Source of the DNA: Clostridia bacterium
Lineage (GTDB): Bacteria; Bacillota; Clostridia; Lachnospirales; Lachnospiraceae
Direction: 5' to 3'
Assembly (NCBI GenBank): GCA_910575725.1
Contig: CAJTFE010000014.1
Span: 1-64,000 of the forward strand
DNA: 64,000 nt
Shown: one piece after another, positions 8,613 to 16,658 of the stretch
Layout: each line of letters opens with the position of its first letter
Numbering within the stretch: the stretch's first letter is position 1
Made by a program: the position numbers and the translations under genes
The notes under the pieces: generated by a model
Told to the model about the DNA's origin: nothing
The model's input: the letters and a program-made list of their open reading frames with translations, nothing else
Database searches by the model: none

Positions 8613-8757
8613 AAACAACAGCGCTCCTGTTTCATAGATTGGTATTTAATTAGTTTATTATAATTTAGGATAGAAAGCAATCTTTTTATGTTTACATGCT
8701 GTCGTGTTTTATGCTATGATAGCCATAGCAAATAGCAGAGGTGTTATAGCATAAGAT
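8613..8757. promoter_or_regulatory. divergent intergenic region with promoter of the plus-strand GT operon
   Basis: TTTACA (8691-8696) and TATGAT (8715-8720) are 18 bases apart, and TGC precedes the -10, giving an extended -10. The palindrome GCTATG-ATAGC-CATAGC overlaps the -10 and could be an operator. For the minus strand only a TATAAT without a convincing -35 is seen. Confidence 0.5.
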
Positions 8758-9978
8758 ATGAAAAAACAGGGATCATATCGAGTTTTGCTCGTTCATAATT
8801 ATTATCAGATTCCGGGTGGGGAGGATACCGTTGTGAGTAATGAAAAGCGGCTGCTGGAAGAGCACGGACATGTCGCTTTTTTTTATATGCGCAGCAATCA
8901 AGAGATTCACCGGTTTTCTCTGGTTCGGAAACTGCTCTTTCCTTTTGAGACAGTGTTTTCTCGAAAGACTTACCGTGATGTCAAAAGGCTGATAAAAGAA
9001 GAACGTATAGATCTGGTACATGTGCATAATACTCTAAGCATGATAAGTCCGTCGGTATACTATGCGGCTTTTAAGTGTAAAGTACCTGTGATACAGACGG
9101 TTCATAACTTTCGGCTGCTCTGCCCTGGCGCCGTGTTTGTAAAAAAAGATATTATTTGTGAAGACTGCGTAAAAAAAGGGCTGCTATGCGCATTAAAGGG
9201 AAGATGCTACCGCAATTCCCTGCCCCAGACTTTGGTAAGTGCATTGATTTTGAAGATACACCGTGTCATGGGAACTTACAGAAAGATATATTATATTTGC
9301 CTGACAGAGTTTAATAAAAAAAAGCTTTTGCAGTTGAATAATTGTGGGAAGCAGCTGATCGAAGCGGATCATATTTTTATAAAGCCTAATTTTGTGAGAG
9401 CGGAAAGGGAATGCGTCCCCATATCCAGACGCAAGAATCAGTTTTTGTATGTGGGCAGGCTGGATGCGCTGAAAGGGATTCAGGTACTTTTGGAGGCGTG
9501 GAAGGGAATAGATGACAGCCGGCTGCTGATCTGTGGGACAGGCCCCAGACGCGCTTGGGCAGATGATTTTTTGAAGCAGAATAATATAAATAACGTGCAG
9601 CTTTTGGGACAGCTCAGCCACGAACAAGTGATGGGACTTTTACAAGAATCACGGGCGCTGCTTATGCCGACACAGTGGTATGAGGGGCAGCCTATGGTGA
9701 TATTGGAGAGCTATTCTGTGGGGACGCCGGTGATAGGAAGCCGTCTTGGAAATGTGCAGGATATGATTGAAGAGGGAATCACAGGGTGTACATTTTCACA
9801 TGATAAACCGGAGGAGCTGCATCGATTGCTTCAGAATCTTCCGGATTTTGAGGAGGGTGTAATCCGGAGGCATTTTGAAGAGCATTACGCAAGCGAAGAA
9901 AATTATCAAAGGCTTATGTGGATCTATCATCAAGCCATAGAGGATGTTCGAAATGGTAAAAGCAGTCATCATCACTAA
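8758..9978 (+). CDS. glycosyltransferase family 4
   Basis: A 406-residue retaining GT-B transferase. It begins with VLLVHNYYQIPGGEDTV (acceptor-side glycine loop), and the donor half starts at LYVGRLDALKGIQVLLEAW near residue 230. The EX7E catalytic segment EGQPMVILE is near residue 320. A cysteine-rich insert (CPGAVF, CEDC, ALKGRCYRNS, residues 121-155) is characteristic of one capsule subgroup and may bind a metal. The gene ends with a His-rich tail and overlaps the next gene by 26 bases, so translation is coupled. It opens an operon that runs to 19450. Confidence 0.9.
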   Translation: MKKQGSYRVLLVHNYYQIPGGEDTVVSNEKRLLEEHGHVAFFYMRSNQEIHRFSLVRKLLFPFETVFSRKTYRDVKRLIKEERIDLVHVHNTLSMISPSVYYAAFKCKVPVIQTVHNFRLLCPGAVFVKKDIICEDCVKKGLLCALKGRCYRNSLPQTLVSALILKIHRVMGTYRKIYYICLTEFNKKKLLQLNNCGKQLIEADHIFIKPNFVRAERECVPISRRKNQFLYVGRLDALKGIQVLLEAWKGIDDSRLLICGTGPRRAWADDFLKQNNINNVQLLGQLSHEQVMGLLQESRALLMPTQWYEGQPMVILESYSVGTPVIGSRLGNVQDMIEEGITGCTFSHDKPEELHRLLQNLPDFEEGVIRRHFEEHYASEENYQRLMWIYHQAIEDVRNGKSSHHH

Positions 9979-11062
9979 TATACCGGCGCCGTATAGAGTT
10001 GATTTTTTTTATTATCTGCAGACCCGGATACGTGAGACAGAGTTTTATATCATATATTCCAGCGCAGCAGAAGACAACCGAAGCTGGAAAGTGGAGCAGG
10101 AAAAGATAAAGAAGTCTGTTTTTCTGAAATCCGCCACGATTAAGATAAAGAAGAGATATGATACAAAGTATATTCACATTCCGAAGAATGTGAAAAAGAC
10201 TTTGACCCAGATACAGCCGGATATTGTGATCGGCTCGGAATATAATCCTACAATTATCCAGGCAGTGCGTTATTGTAAAAAAAAGGGAATTCCTTATGTG
10301 AGCTGGACAGACGGGACTTTGTTTTCAGAACGAAATATCAATCGGCTTCAAAGGCTTCTTCGAAGCTATGTGATCCATACGGCGTCGTCCTATATTGCCA
10401 GCAGTACAAAATCGAAGGAAGCCCAACAGTTTTACGGGGCGGATGCAGATAAGATCCGAATCAGCTATCTGACTGTAGATATCGACAGATACCTGCAGGA
10501 ACGCGGTCAGGTACAGGAACCAAGGCTGTTGTGTGTGGGAAGCCTGATTGAGAGAAAGGGGATCGATCTTTTACTTAGAGCCTGTGCTCGTGTAAACAGC
10601 CCCTGGCATCTTGTCCTGGCGGGCCAGGGGCCGGAGGAAACCAATTTAAGAAGGCTGGCCAAAAGCCTGGGAATTGAAGGGCAGGTAGAGTTCCTGGGAT
10701 ATCTGAATCAAAAGGAGCTGCTTGAAGAGTACAAAAAAAGCTATTGCCTGGTGCTTCCTACCAGGGAAGATTGCTTTGCATTGGTGATTTTAGAAGCGAT
10801 GTGCTCTGGGCTGCCTGTGATTTGTTCCCGGTATGCAGATGGAGCGAACGATTTAGTTGAGGATGGAAAAACAGGATACATTGTAGATCCATTTGATGAA
10901 GCGGCTTTTAGCCAGAGCATTGAAACGCTTTTGAAGGAGCCAAAAAAGGCGCGGCTGATGGGAAAACAGGCTCAAAGAGAGACAGAAAAATTTCGATTTT
11001 CCTGTGTGGCACAGGGATTTTTAGAAGCTGTTCAACTGGCTTTGGGACAAAAGCAAATGTGA
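9953..11062 (+). CDS. glycosyltransferase family 4
   Basis: A 369-residue GT-B enzyme. The start ATG 9953 gives MVKAVIITNIPAPYRVDFF, the usual beginning of this subgroup; an ATG three codons earlier is also open. The donor domain starts at LLCVGSLIERKGIDLLL near residue 185, and EDCFALVILEAMCSGLPVI near residue 275 holds the EX7E acids. The start lies inside the end of the preceding gene. It is predicted to extend the lipid-linked repeat unit in the cytoplasm; donor and acceptor are unknown. Confidence 0.9.
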   Translation: MVKAVIITNIPAPYRVDFFYYLQTRIRETEFYIIYSSAAEDNRSWKVEQEKIKKSVFLKSATIKIKKRYDTKYIHIPKNVKKTLTQIQPDIVIGSEYNPTIIQAVRYCKKKGIPYVSWTDGTLFSERNINRLQRLLRSYVIHTASSYIASSTKSKEAQQFYGADADKIRISYLTVDIDRYLQERGQVQEPRLLCVGSLIERKGIDLLLRACARVNSPWHLVLAGQGPEETNLRRLAKSLGIEGQVEFLGYLNQKELLEEYKKSYCLVLPTREDCFALVILEAMCSGLPVICSRYADGANDLVEDGKTGYIVDPFDEAAFSQSIETLLKEPKKARLMGKQAQRETEKFRFSCVAQGFLEAVQLALGQKQM

Positions 11063-11095
11063 AAGCGCCGTTGAACTGAGAACAGGATAGAGAGA

Positions 11096-11923
11096 ATGAA
11101 AAAAAGTGTTTTGGCAATCTTTACATGTTTTAATCGAAAGGAGATAACCATTTCCAGCATAAAAAGCTTGATAGAGGAAAATGCCGAAATGGATTTGTGC
11201 TTTATTGCAGTAGACGATAAGAGCACGGACGGAACCGCTGAAGAATTGGAACACCTGGAAGATGTGACGGTGGTACAGGGAACAGGCAGCCTCTACTATA
11301 CAGGCGGTATGCGTGAAGGGATGAAATATGCGAAGCAGCAGAAGGCAGAGTATGATTATGTGCTTCTTTTTAATGACGATGTAGCATTTTATCCTCATGC
11401 TCTGGAAAAGCTGGCAGAAGAATTATCACCGGATGAGAAACGAGTGCTGGTTGGTGCAGTCTGTGGAAGAGATGGCAGGCTGTCATACGGAGGGGCGAAA
11501 AAGAAATCGCGTTTTCGTCCATCTTTTGAGGTGATCATGGCAAAAGGGAAAAGGAAGCGCTGTGACACCTTTAATGCAAATTGTGTTCTGATTCCATGGA
11601 AGGTGTTTTTGGAAGCTCCCATTATGGACGGACACTACCGGCATTCTCTGGGAGATTTTGCTTACGGGCTGACTCTTGGGGAAATGGGCTGCGAGATAGA
11701 GGTGGTAGATTTTTTTGTAGGATTATGTGACGATAATCCTGCTGATGGAACCTGGAGAGATCCAAAGATTCCCAGGAAAAAAAGGATTCAAATGAAAGAA
11801 ATGCCCAAAGGGCTTCCTGCGAAGGAATGGTTTTATTTTGTGAAAACTTACTTTGGGACAGCCAGCGCCTGTGTTTATACAATACTGCCTTATGTAAAGA
11901 TAATGCTTGGGAGGCCGACATGA
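11096..11923 (+). CDS. glycosyltransferase family 2
   Basis: A 275-residue inverting GT-A enzyme related to rhamnosyl/galactofuranosyl transferases. The N-terminal nucleotide site reads LAIFTCFNRKE...DDKSTDGT, followed by GSLYYTGGMREGM and the metal-binding acids in LLFNDDVAFYP near residue 95. The start follows AGGATAGAGAG. The stop overlaps the ATG of the acetyltransferase gene (ATGA). The GSxYWxGG-like motif is common in enzymes that use dTDP-rhamnose or UDP-galactofuranose, but this is only suggestive. Confidence 0.88.
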   Translation: MKKSVLAIFTCFNRKEITISSIKSLIEENAEMDLCFIAVDDKSTDGTAEELEHLEDVTVVQGTGSLYYTGGMREGMKYAKQQKAEYDYVLLFNDDVAFYPHALEKLAEELSPDEKRVLVGAVCGRDGRLSYGGAKKKSRFRPSFEVIMAKGKRKRCDTFNANCVLIPWKVFLEAPIMDGHYRHSLGDFAYGLTLGEMGCEIEVVDFFVGLCDDNPADGTWRDPKIPRKKRIQMKEMPKGLPAKEWFYFVKTYFGTASACVYTILPYVKIMLGRPT

Positions 11924-12585
11924 AGGAATTTTTAGAGAACCACAGTGGATTGCAGAATGGTCTGGCTCTTGTTTATCGTTTTTTAGGGGGAACTAGGAAG
12001 AAGATAAAAGGAAGCAGAAATCAGGTGCGTTTACAGGGCAGCTTTTTGAAAAAATGTAAGATTGAGATATATGGTGAGGATAATGTGGTGGAGCTTGGGG
12101 AGAGATGCGTTTTTCAGGGCTGCCATATCTATATCAGGGGAAATCATAACCATGTCAGGATTGGAAAAGAATGCAGATGCGCCAAATTAGAGATATGGGT
12201 GGAGGACGATGAAAATCAAGTGGTAATCGGCCATAATACACGCGTAACGGGACAAACACATCTGGCAGTAACAGAGGGGAAAGAACTTGTGATTGGAAAG
12301 CAGTGCCTGCTGGCCAGTGAAATTGTTATACGTACGGGGGACAGCCATTCGATACTGACACAAGATGGGAAACGGTGCAATTATGCAGGCGATATTGTTG
12401 TAGGGGATCATGTCTGGATTGGCCAGGGAGTCTATATCCTAAAAGGCGTTTCGGTGGGAAGAGATGCAGTAATCGGAACGGGAGCCGTAGTTACAAAGCC
12501 TGTGCCGGAAGGAACTGTTGCAGCAGGCAACCCGGCGAAGGTGGTAAAGGAACTGATTACATGGGACAGTGAAAGGATTTTGTGA
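11920..12585 (+). CDS. left-handed beta-helix acyltransferase (WcaF/CapG-like)
   Basis: A 221-residue member of the hexapeptide-repeat O-acetyltransferases, predicted to acetylate a sugar hydroxyl from acetyl-CoA. Imperfect hexapeptides such as NVVELGERC and NHVRIGKEC fill residues 45-140. The catalytic-type block IVVGDHVWIGQGVYILKGV follows, then AVIGTGAVVTKPVPEG and AAGNPAKVV close the helix as in WcaF. The start ATG 11920 overlaps the preceding stop; the upstream open frame is not part of the protein. The stop overlaps the next start as TGATG. Confidence 0.88.
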   Translation: MKEFLENHSGLQNGLALVYRFLGGTRKKIKGSRNQVRLQGSFLKKCKIEIYGEDNVVELGERCVFQGCHIYIRGNHNHVRIGKECRCAKLEIWVEDDENQVVIGHNTRVTGQTHLAVTEGKELVIGKQCLLASEIVIRTGDSHSILTQDGKRCNYAGDIVVGDHVWIGQGVYILKGVSVGRDAVIGTGAVVTKPVPEGTVAAGNPAKVVKELITWDSERIL

Positions 12586-13856
12586 TGAAGGTATTGTGGC
12601 TGTGCAATATTATGCTTCCAAAGATTGCAAAAAGTCTTTCTATGCCCTTTCGCAGTACAAGCGGATGGCTTACTGGTTTGTCAGAGGAACTGCAGAAGGA
12701 AAAAGATGTAAGCCTTGCGGTTTCCTTCCCGGTTCTGCTGCAAAGGACTCCTTTGGAAGGAACAGCAGAAGGCATGGAATATTATGGGTTTCCATGGAAT
12801 GGAAAAGATTTTACCTATAGTGGGAAAACGGAGCGTTATTTTTGCGCTGTATTAACAAAAGTAAAGCCGGATCTGGTTCATATCTTCGGAACAGAGTTTC
12901 CGCATACCCTTGCAATGGTAAGAGCATGTGAACAGGCTGGGCTGATTTCGCATACGGTAATCAGCATCCAGGGCCTGGTGTCTGTCTATGCGGAGCATTA
13001 TCTGGCGGCCCTGCCTGAGAGAGTGGCGCACTCCCATACTTTCCGCGATTATGTGAAAAGGGACAGTATTTTCCAGGCACAGAGGAAATACCGCATTAGA
13101 GGAAAGCTGGAGACAGAAGCGCTTAAGAAGGTGCCTCATGTGATTGGAAGGACAGACTGGGATCGCGCCTGCACAGAAATCATACAGCCGCAGGCTGCAT
13201 ACCATTTTTGCAATGAGACTTTACGGAAGTCCTTTTATGTCAATAGATGGAGCCTGGAGAAATGTGAGAAGCATTCTGTCTTTGTAAGCCAATGGGAATA
13301 TCCGATCAAAGGCTTCCATCTGCTGCTGCTGGCTATGCCGGAATTGATAAGAAGGTATCCGGATCTAAAGGTTTATACCACCGGAAAAAGTCCTTTTGAA
13401 AGAACCGGATTTAAGAATCGATTAAAAGAAACTTCTTATCTGGTATATATTAAAAAATTGATAGAACAGTATCGTTTAAAAGAGCATATTTGTTTTTTGG
13501 GAGGAGAATTGGATGAACAGTCCATGTGCCAGGCGTTTTTGCGCTCCCATGTGTTCCTTTCGCCTTCATCGATTGAGAATTCGCCGAATTCACTGGGGGA
13601 AGCCATGATTCTGGGGGTGCCCTGTGTCTCGTCGGATGTGGGCGGCGTGAAAAATATGATGGTTCATGGAAAGGAAGGTTTTTTGTATTCTTATGATGAG
13701 TATTATATGATTGCGCATTACATCAGCCGGATTTTTGAGGACGATGCTCTGGCCTTGCGGTTCTCGGAAGCAGGAAGGCAGCATGCAGAGAGAACCCACG
13801 ATCCCCATAGGAATTTGGAAGATTTGAGAAAGGCTTATTGTGAAATTGTGCAGTGA
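12585..13856 (+). CDS. glycosyltransferase family 4
   Basis: A 423-residue GT-B transferase. The N-terminal half runs MKVLWLCNIMLPKIAKSL, and the donor half begins at SVFVSQWEYPIKGFHLLLLAMPEL near residue 230. EX7E-like acids lie in SPSSIENSPNSLGEAMILGVPCV near residue 325. This variant (IENSPNSLGEA) is common in capsule transferases. ATG 12585 is chosen because it overlaps the preceding stop by one base; a GTG three bases earlier is also possible. The gene is in the middle of the operon. Confidence 0.88.
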   Translation: MKVLWLCNIMLPKIAKSLSMPFRSTSGWLTGLSEELQKEKDVSLAVSFPVLLQRTPLEGTAEGMEYYGFPWNGKDFTYSGKTERYFCAVLTKVKPDLVHIFGTEFPHTLAMVRACEQAGLISHTVISIQGLVSVYAEHYLAALPERVAHSHTFRDYVKRDSIFQAQRKYRIRGKLETEALKKVPHVIGRTDWDRACTEIIQPQAAYHFCNETLRKSFYVNRWSLEKCEKHSVFVSQWEYPIKGFHLLLLAMPELIRRYPDLKVYTTGKSPFERTGFKNRLKETSYLVYIKKLIEQYRLKEHICFLGGELDEQSMCQAFLRSHVFLSPSSIENSPNSLGEAMILGVPCVSSDVGGVKNMMVHGKEGFLYSYDEYYMIAHYISRIFEDDALALRFSEAGRQHAERTHDPHRNLEDLRKAYCEIVQ

Positions 13857-13868
13857 GGAGAAAAACAG

Positions 13869-14774
13869 ATGAAGGCACCAGTGGTAATTTTCGCCTATAA
13901 TCGAAAAGAACATTTGCGAAGAACAATAGAAGCTTTGGGCCTGAATATGGGAATTGAGGATACAGCAGTTTATATCTTTGCAGATCAGTTCGGCAAAAAA
14001 GAAGAACAGGAAAAGACAGAAGCTGTAAGGGCTTATATTGAGAAGCTGGAACAAGGCCATCCCTTTCAGAGCCTGCATGTGAAATATGCGGCGGAACACA
14101 AAGGGCTGGCGGCATCTGTAATATCCGGTGTCACAGAAGTGATAGAACGTTATGGAAGAGTGATTGTGGTAGAGGATGATTTGTATACTTCCAAGGATTT
14201 TTTGAAGTATATGAATCAGGCTTTGGATTTTTATGAGAAAGAACCTGTGTGGTCTATCAGCGGATATTCTTTTCCAATGAAACATTTGAAGCAATATCCA
14301 CATGACATTTTTTATTGTTATCGTGCCTGCAGCTGGGGATGGGCAACCTGGAAAGATCGCTGGAGCATGGTGGATTGGGAGGTGAAAGATTTCGCAGAGT
14401 TTAGAAATGATCGGAAGGAAATGTGGAAATTTAACCGCGGCGGTACGGATCTGACACCTATGCTGTGCGAACAGATGGAGGGGAAGAGGGATTCCTGGGC
14501 CATACGCTGGTGTTTTGCACAGAGTAAAAAGGAGATGCCTTCTATATATCCGAAGGATTCCCGTGTTGTGAATATGGGATTTGACGGGAGCGGAAGCCAC
14601 TGCCTGGCCTCCACAGAGTATGAGACAATATTGAATTGCAGAGAAGAGGATTGCAGATTTGAGATTTTGGATTTGGATAAACAGTTGATGAAAGAATTTA
14701 GAGATAAATATAGTGATACTTTTTGGAAAAAGGTAAAGCGCCGGTTGAAAACAATGGGAAATAAGCGGTTGTAG
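13869..14774 (+). CDS. GT-A glycosyltransferase with EDD motif (GT13/GnT-I-like)
   Basis: A 301-residue protein beginning APVVIFAYNRKEHLRRTIEAL, a GT-A start. The metal-binding motif VIVVEDDLYTSKDFLKYMN near residue 100 closely resembles the EDD site of N-acetylglucosaminyltransferase I. The CSWGWATWKDRW segment near residue 157 is typical of bacterial members found in polysaccharide loci. AGGAG stands eight bases before the ATG, and the spacing to the preceding gene is 12 bases. A sugar transferase role is well supported; the sugar is unknown. Confidence 0.85.
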   Translation: MKAPVVIFAYNRKEHLRRTIEALGLNMGIEDTAVYIFADQFGKKEEQEKTEAVRAYIEKLEQGHPFQSLHVKYAAEHKGLAASVISGVTEVIERYGRVIVVEDDLYTSKDFLKYMNQALDFYEKEPVWSISGYSFPMKHLKQYPHDIFYCYRACSWGWATWKDRWSMVDWEVKDFAEFRNDRKEMWKFNRGGTDLTPMLCEQMEGKRDSWAIRWCFAQSKKEMPSIYPKDSRVVNMGFDGSGSHCLASTEYETILNCREEDCRFEILDLDKQLMKEFRDKYSDTFWKKVKRRLKTMGNKRL

Positions 14775-14796
14775 AAGAGACTGGGAGGATAAAGAA

Positions 14797-15702
14797 ATGG
14801 AGACTGAGAAAATAGGCATTGTTCGAGAAATATATCGTGCAGTGAAGAATTGGGCTATCAGCAGATTGACATATTTTTCTCCGGAGACAGTGAGTAAAAT
14901 CAGATATAAGCAGGCATTAGGCCGTAATTTGAATTTAAAGAACCCACAGGAGTTTAATGAAAAACTAATGTGGTTAAAGCTGAACACATATTATAAAAAC
15001 CCACGGGTGATTCAATGTGCAGATAAAGTGGAAGTAAGAAAGTATGTTGAAAAACGAGGATGTAAAGAAATATTAGTAGACTGCATTGGGGTTTACGACA
15101 AAGCATCTAAAATTTCATGGGGAGATTTACCAAAACAATTTGTGTTGAAGTGTAATCATGGTGCAGGATATAATATTGTTTGTAACGATAAGAACAGTTT
15201 GAATATTAAAGATTCAGAAAAGAATCTGAATAAATGGCTGAAGAGAGACTATTCCCTGCCGAATGCCGAGATGCAGTATCATTATATTAAACCGCGTATT
15301 ATATGTGAAAAATATTTGCAGCCTCATAAGGGACTTTTGCCGGATGATTATAAGGTATACTGTTACAATGGAAAAGCTGAATATATTTTACTCTGCCAGG
15401 AGAGGGAAACGGGTCACAGTAAGTTCCATTTGTTCGATAGGGATTGGAACTTTTTGAACTGGATCGTTAGTACTTTTTATGAGCCCATGCCAGAAGTTAT
15501 ACAGCCGCCGTGTTTAGATAAGCTGTTGTATTATGCAGAAAGATTATCAACGGGATTTCCTTTCGTGAGGATAGATTTTTATGTAATGGGGGATAAAATA
15601 TTTTTTGGAGAAATGACATTTACTCCTTGCGGCTGTTTGGACTCTGATTATACAGATGAAGGCAATCGTGGGTTAAGCGAGAAGCTGATTTTGCCATTGT
15701 AA
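14797..15702 (+). CDS. TupA-like ATP-grasp protein
   Basis: A 301-residue member of the TupA-like ATP-grasp family found in teichuronopeptide and capsule loci, where it is thought to attach an amino acid or similar group to the glycan. Characteristic segments are NPQEFNEKLMWLKL near residue 48, FVLKCNHGAGYNIVCNDK near residue 115 (nucleotide-binding lysine), LPDDYKVYCYNGK and RIDFYVMGDKIFFGEMTFTPCG near residue 265. The start is set by GGGAGG. It could act on the uronic acid residues made from ugd products. The biochemical role of the family is poorly established. Confidence 0.85.
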   Translation: METEKIGIVREIYRAVKNWAISRLTYFSPETVSKIRYKQALGRNLNLKNPQEFNEKLMWLKLNTYYKNPRVIQCADKVEVRKYVEKRGCKEILVDCIGVYDKASKISWGDLPKQFVLKCNHGAGYNIVCNDKNSLNIKDSEKNLNKWLKRDYSLPNAEMQYHYIKPRIICEKYLQPHKGLLPDDYKVYCYNGKAEYILLCQERETGHSKFHLFDRDWNFLNWIVSTFYEPMPEVIQPPCLDKLLYYAERLSTGFPFVRIDFYVMGDKIFFGEMTFTPCGCLDSDYTDEGNRGLSEKLILPL

Positions 15703-15736
15703 GTTTTATAACAGAGTATCAGGATGGGAGTTTTTT

Positions 15737-16645
15737 ATGAAAATATCGGAATGGATTTATTGGAATATAAATTGCAGCTGGAATAATTATTTTGGGAAAA
15801 AGGATGTAACCCAAGAACCGAATTATATAGACAATGCTCAGGTTCGATACTTTATTGAAGAAAAGCTGGACAAACAAGAGCCCTTTATGATAGGGAAACT
15901 AGGTGCAGGCGAGCTTTTTGTCATGCGGACAGAAGAGTTTAACTTTCGGTCAAAGAAGGAAAAAGCCTGCGCGCAGTTATGCACTTGTGCAGGCTTTTTT
16001 CCGGAGAAACAGGAGCTTATGACAGAATTCAATGAAGTAATGAAGCATGCATTGGGGAATGTGGACGTTCTGCTTCGATGGTATCAGCCTTATGAGGAGT
16101 ATTTTGTTCAAAAATATGCAGCAGAACTGAAAAATGTATGTGATTGGATGAATGCCTGGACTGCAAAGAAGCCTTGGACGGCTGCTTTAAAAGGCAGGAA
16201 AGTATTAGTGATTCATCCGTTTGCAGAATCCATACAAAGCCAGTATGAACGGCGCGAAAAGATATTTTCGGATCCGGAAGTGCTTCCGGAATTTGAACTT
16301 AAAACCTTAAAAGCAGTGCAGACAATTGGGAATGAAACAGACGACAGATTTTCAGATTGGTTTGAAGCATTGCAGTACATGGGAGAGGAGGCCATGAAAA
16401 TAGATTTTGATATTGCCTTGATTGGCTGCGGCGCATATGGGTTTCCTTTGGCTTCCTGCATCAAAGAACATGGAAAGAGTGCGGTGCATTGGGGAGGAGA
16501 TGTCCAGATGCTGTTCGGCATTCTTGGAAAACGATGGGAAAACAGGGAAGATGTAGCCAGGCTTCGCAATGAGTATTGGATATATCCTTCAGAGAAGGAG
16601 CGGCCCAAGGGCTATACAGATGTAGAAGGCGGATGCTATTGGTAG
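15737..16645 (+). CDS. GT-D fold-like predicted glycosyltransferase
   Basis: A 302-residue cytoplasmic protein without membrane segments. The N-terminal IGKLGAGELFVMR near residue 52 resembles the diagnostic GDGE-type motif of GT-D/DUF1792 glycosyltransferases. The C-terminal FDIALIGCGAYGFPLASCIK near residue 220 and VHWGGDVQMLFGI fit a Rossmann-like sugar-nucleotide fold. GGGAG precedes the ATG. Its position between the TupA-like gene and the ABC flippase supports a role in the repeat unit. The family assignment is moderate and no substrate can be named. Confidence 0.7.
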   Translation: MKISEWIYWNINCSWNNYFGKKDVTQEPNYIDNAQVRYFIEEKLDKQEPFMIGKLGAGELFVMRTEEFNFRSKKEKACAQLCTCAGFFPEKQELMTEFNEVMKHALGNVDVLLRWYQPYEEYFVQKYAAELKNVCDWMNAWTAKKPWTAALKGRKVLVIHPFAESIQSQYERREKIFSDPEVLPEFELKTLKAVQTIGNETDDRFSDWFEALQYMGEEAMKIDFDIALIGCGAYGFPLASCIKEHGKSAVHWGGDVQMLFGILGKRWENREDVARLRNEYWIYPSEKERPKGYTDVEGGCYW

Positions 16646-16658
16646 AGAGGATTACAAA

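Noticed and set aside
11827-11919. Upstream extension of the hexapeptide acetyltransferase
   Set aside because: The extension overlaps the GT2 gene and lacks family similarity; the ATGA overlap at 11920 gives the natural start.
13590-14987. Minus-strand open frame of 465 codons
   Set aside because: It spans parts of three plus-strand genes with clear motifs and good ribosome sites; its own translation is low-complexity and unrecognisable.
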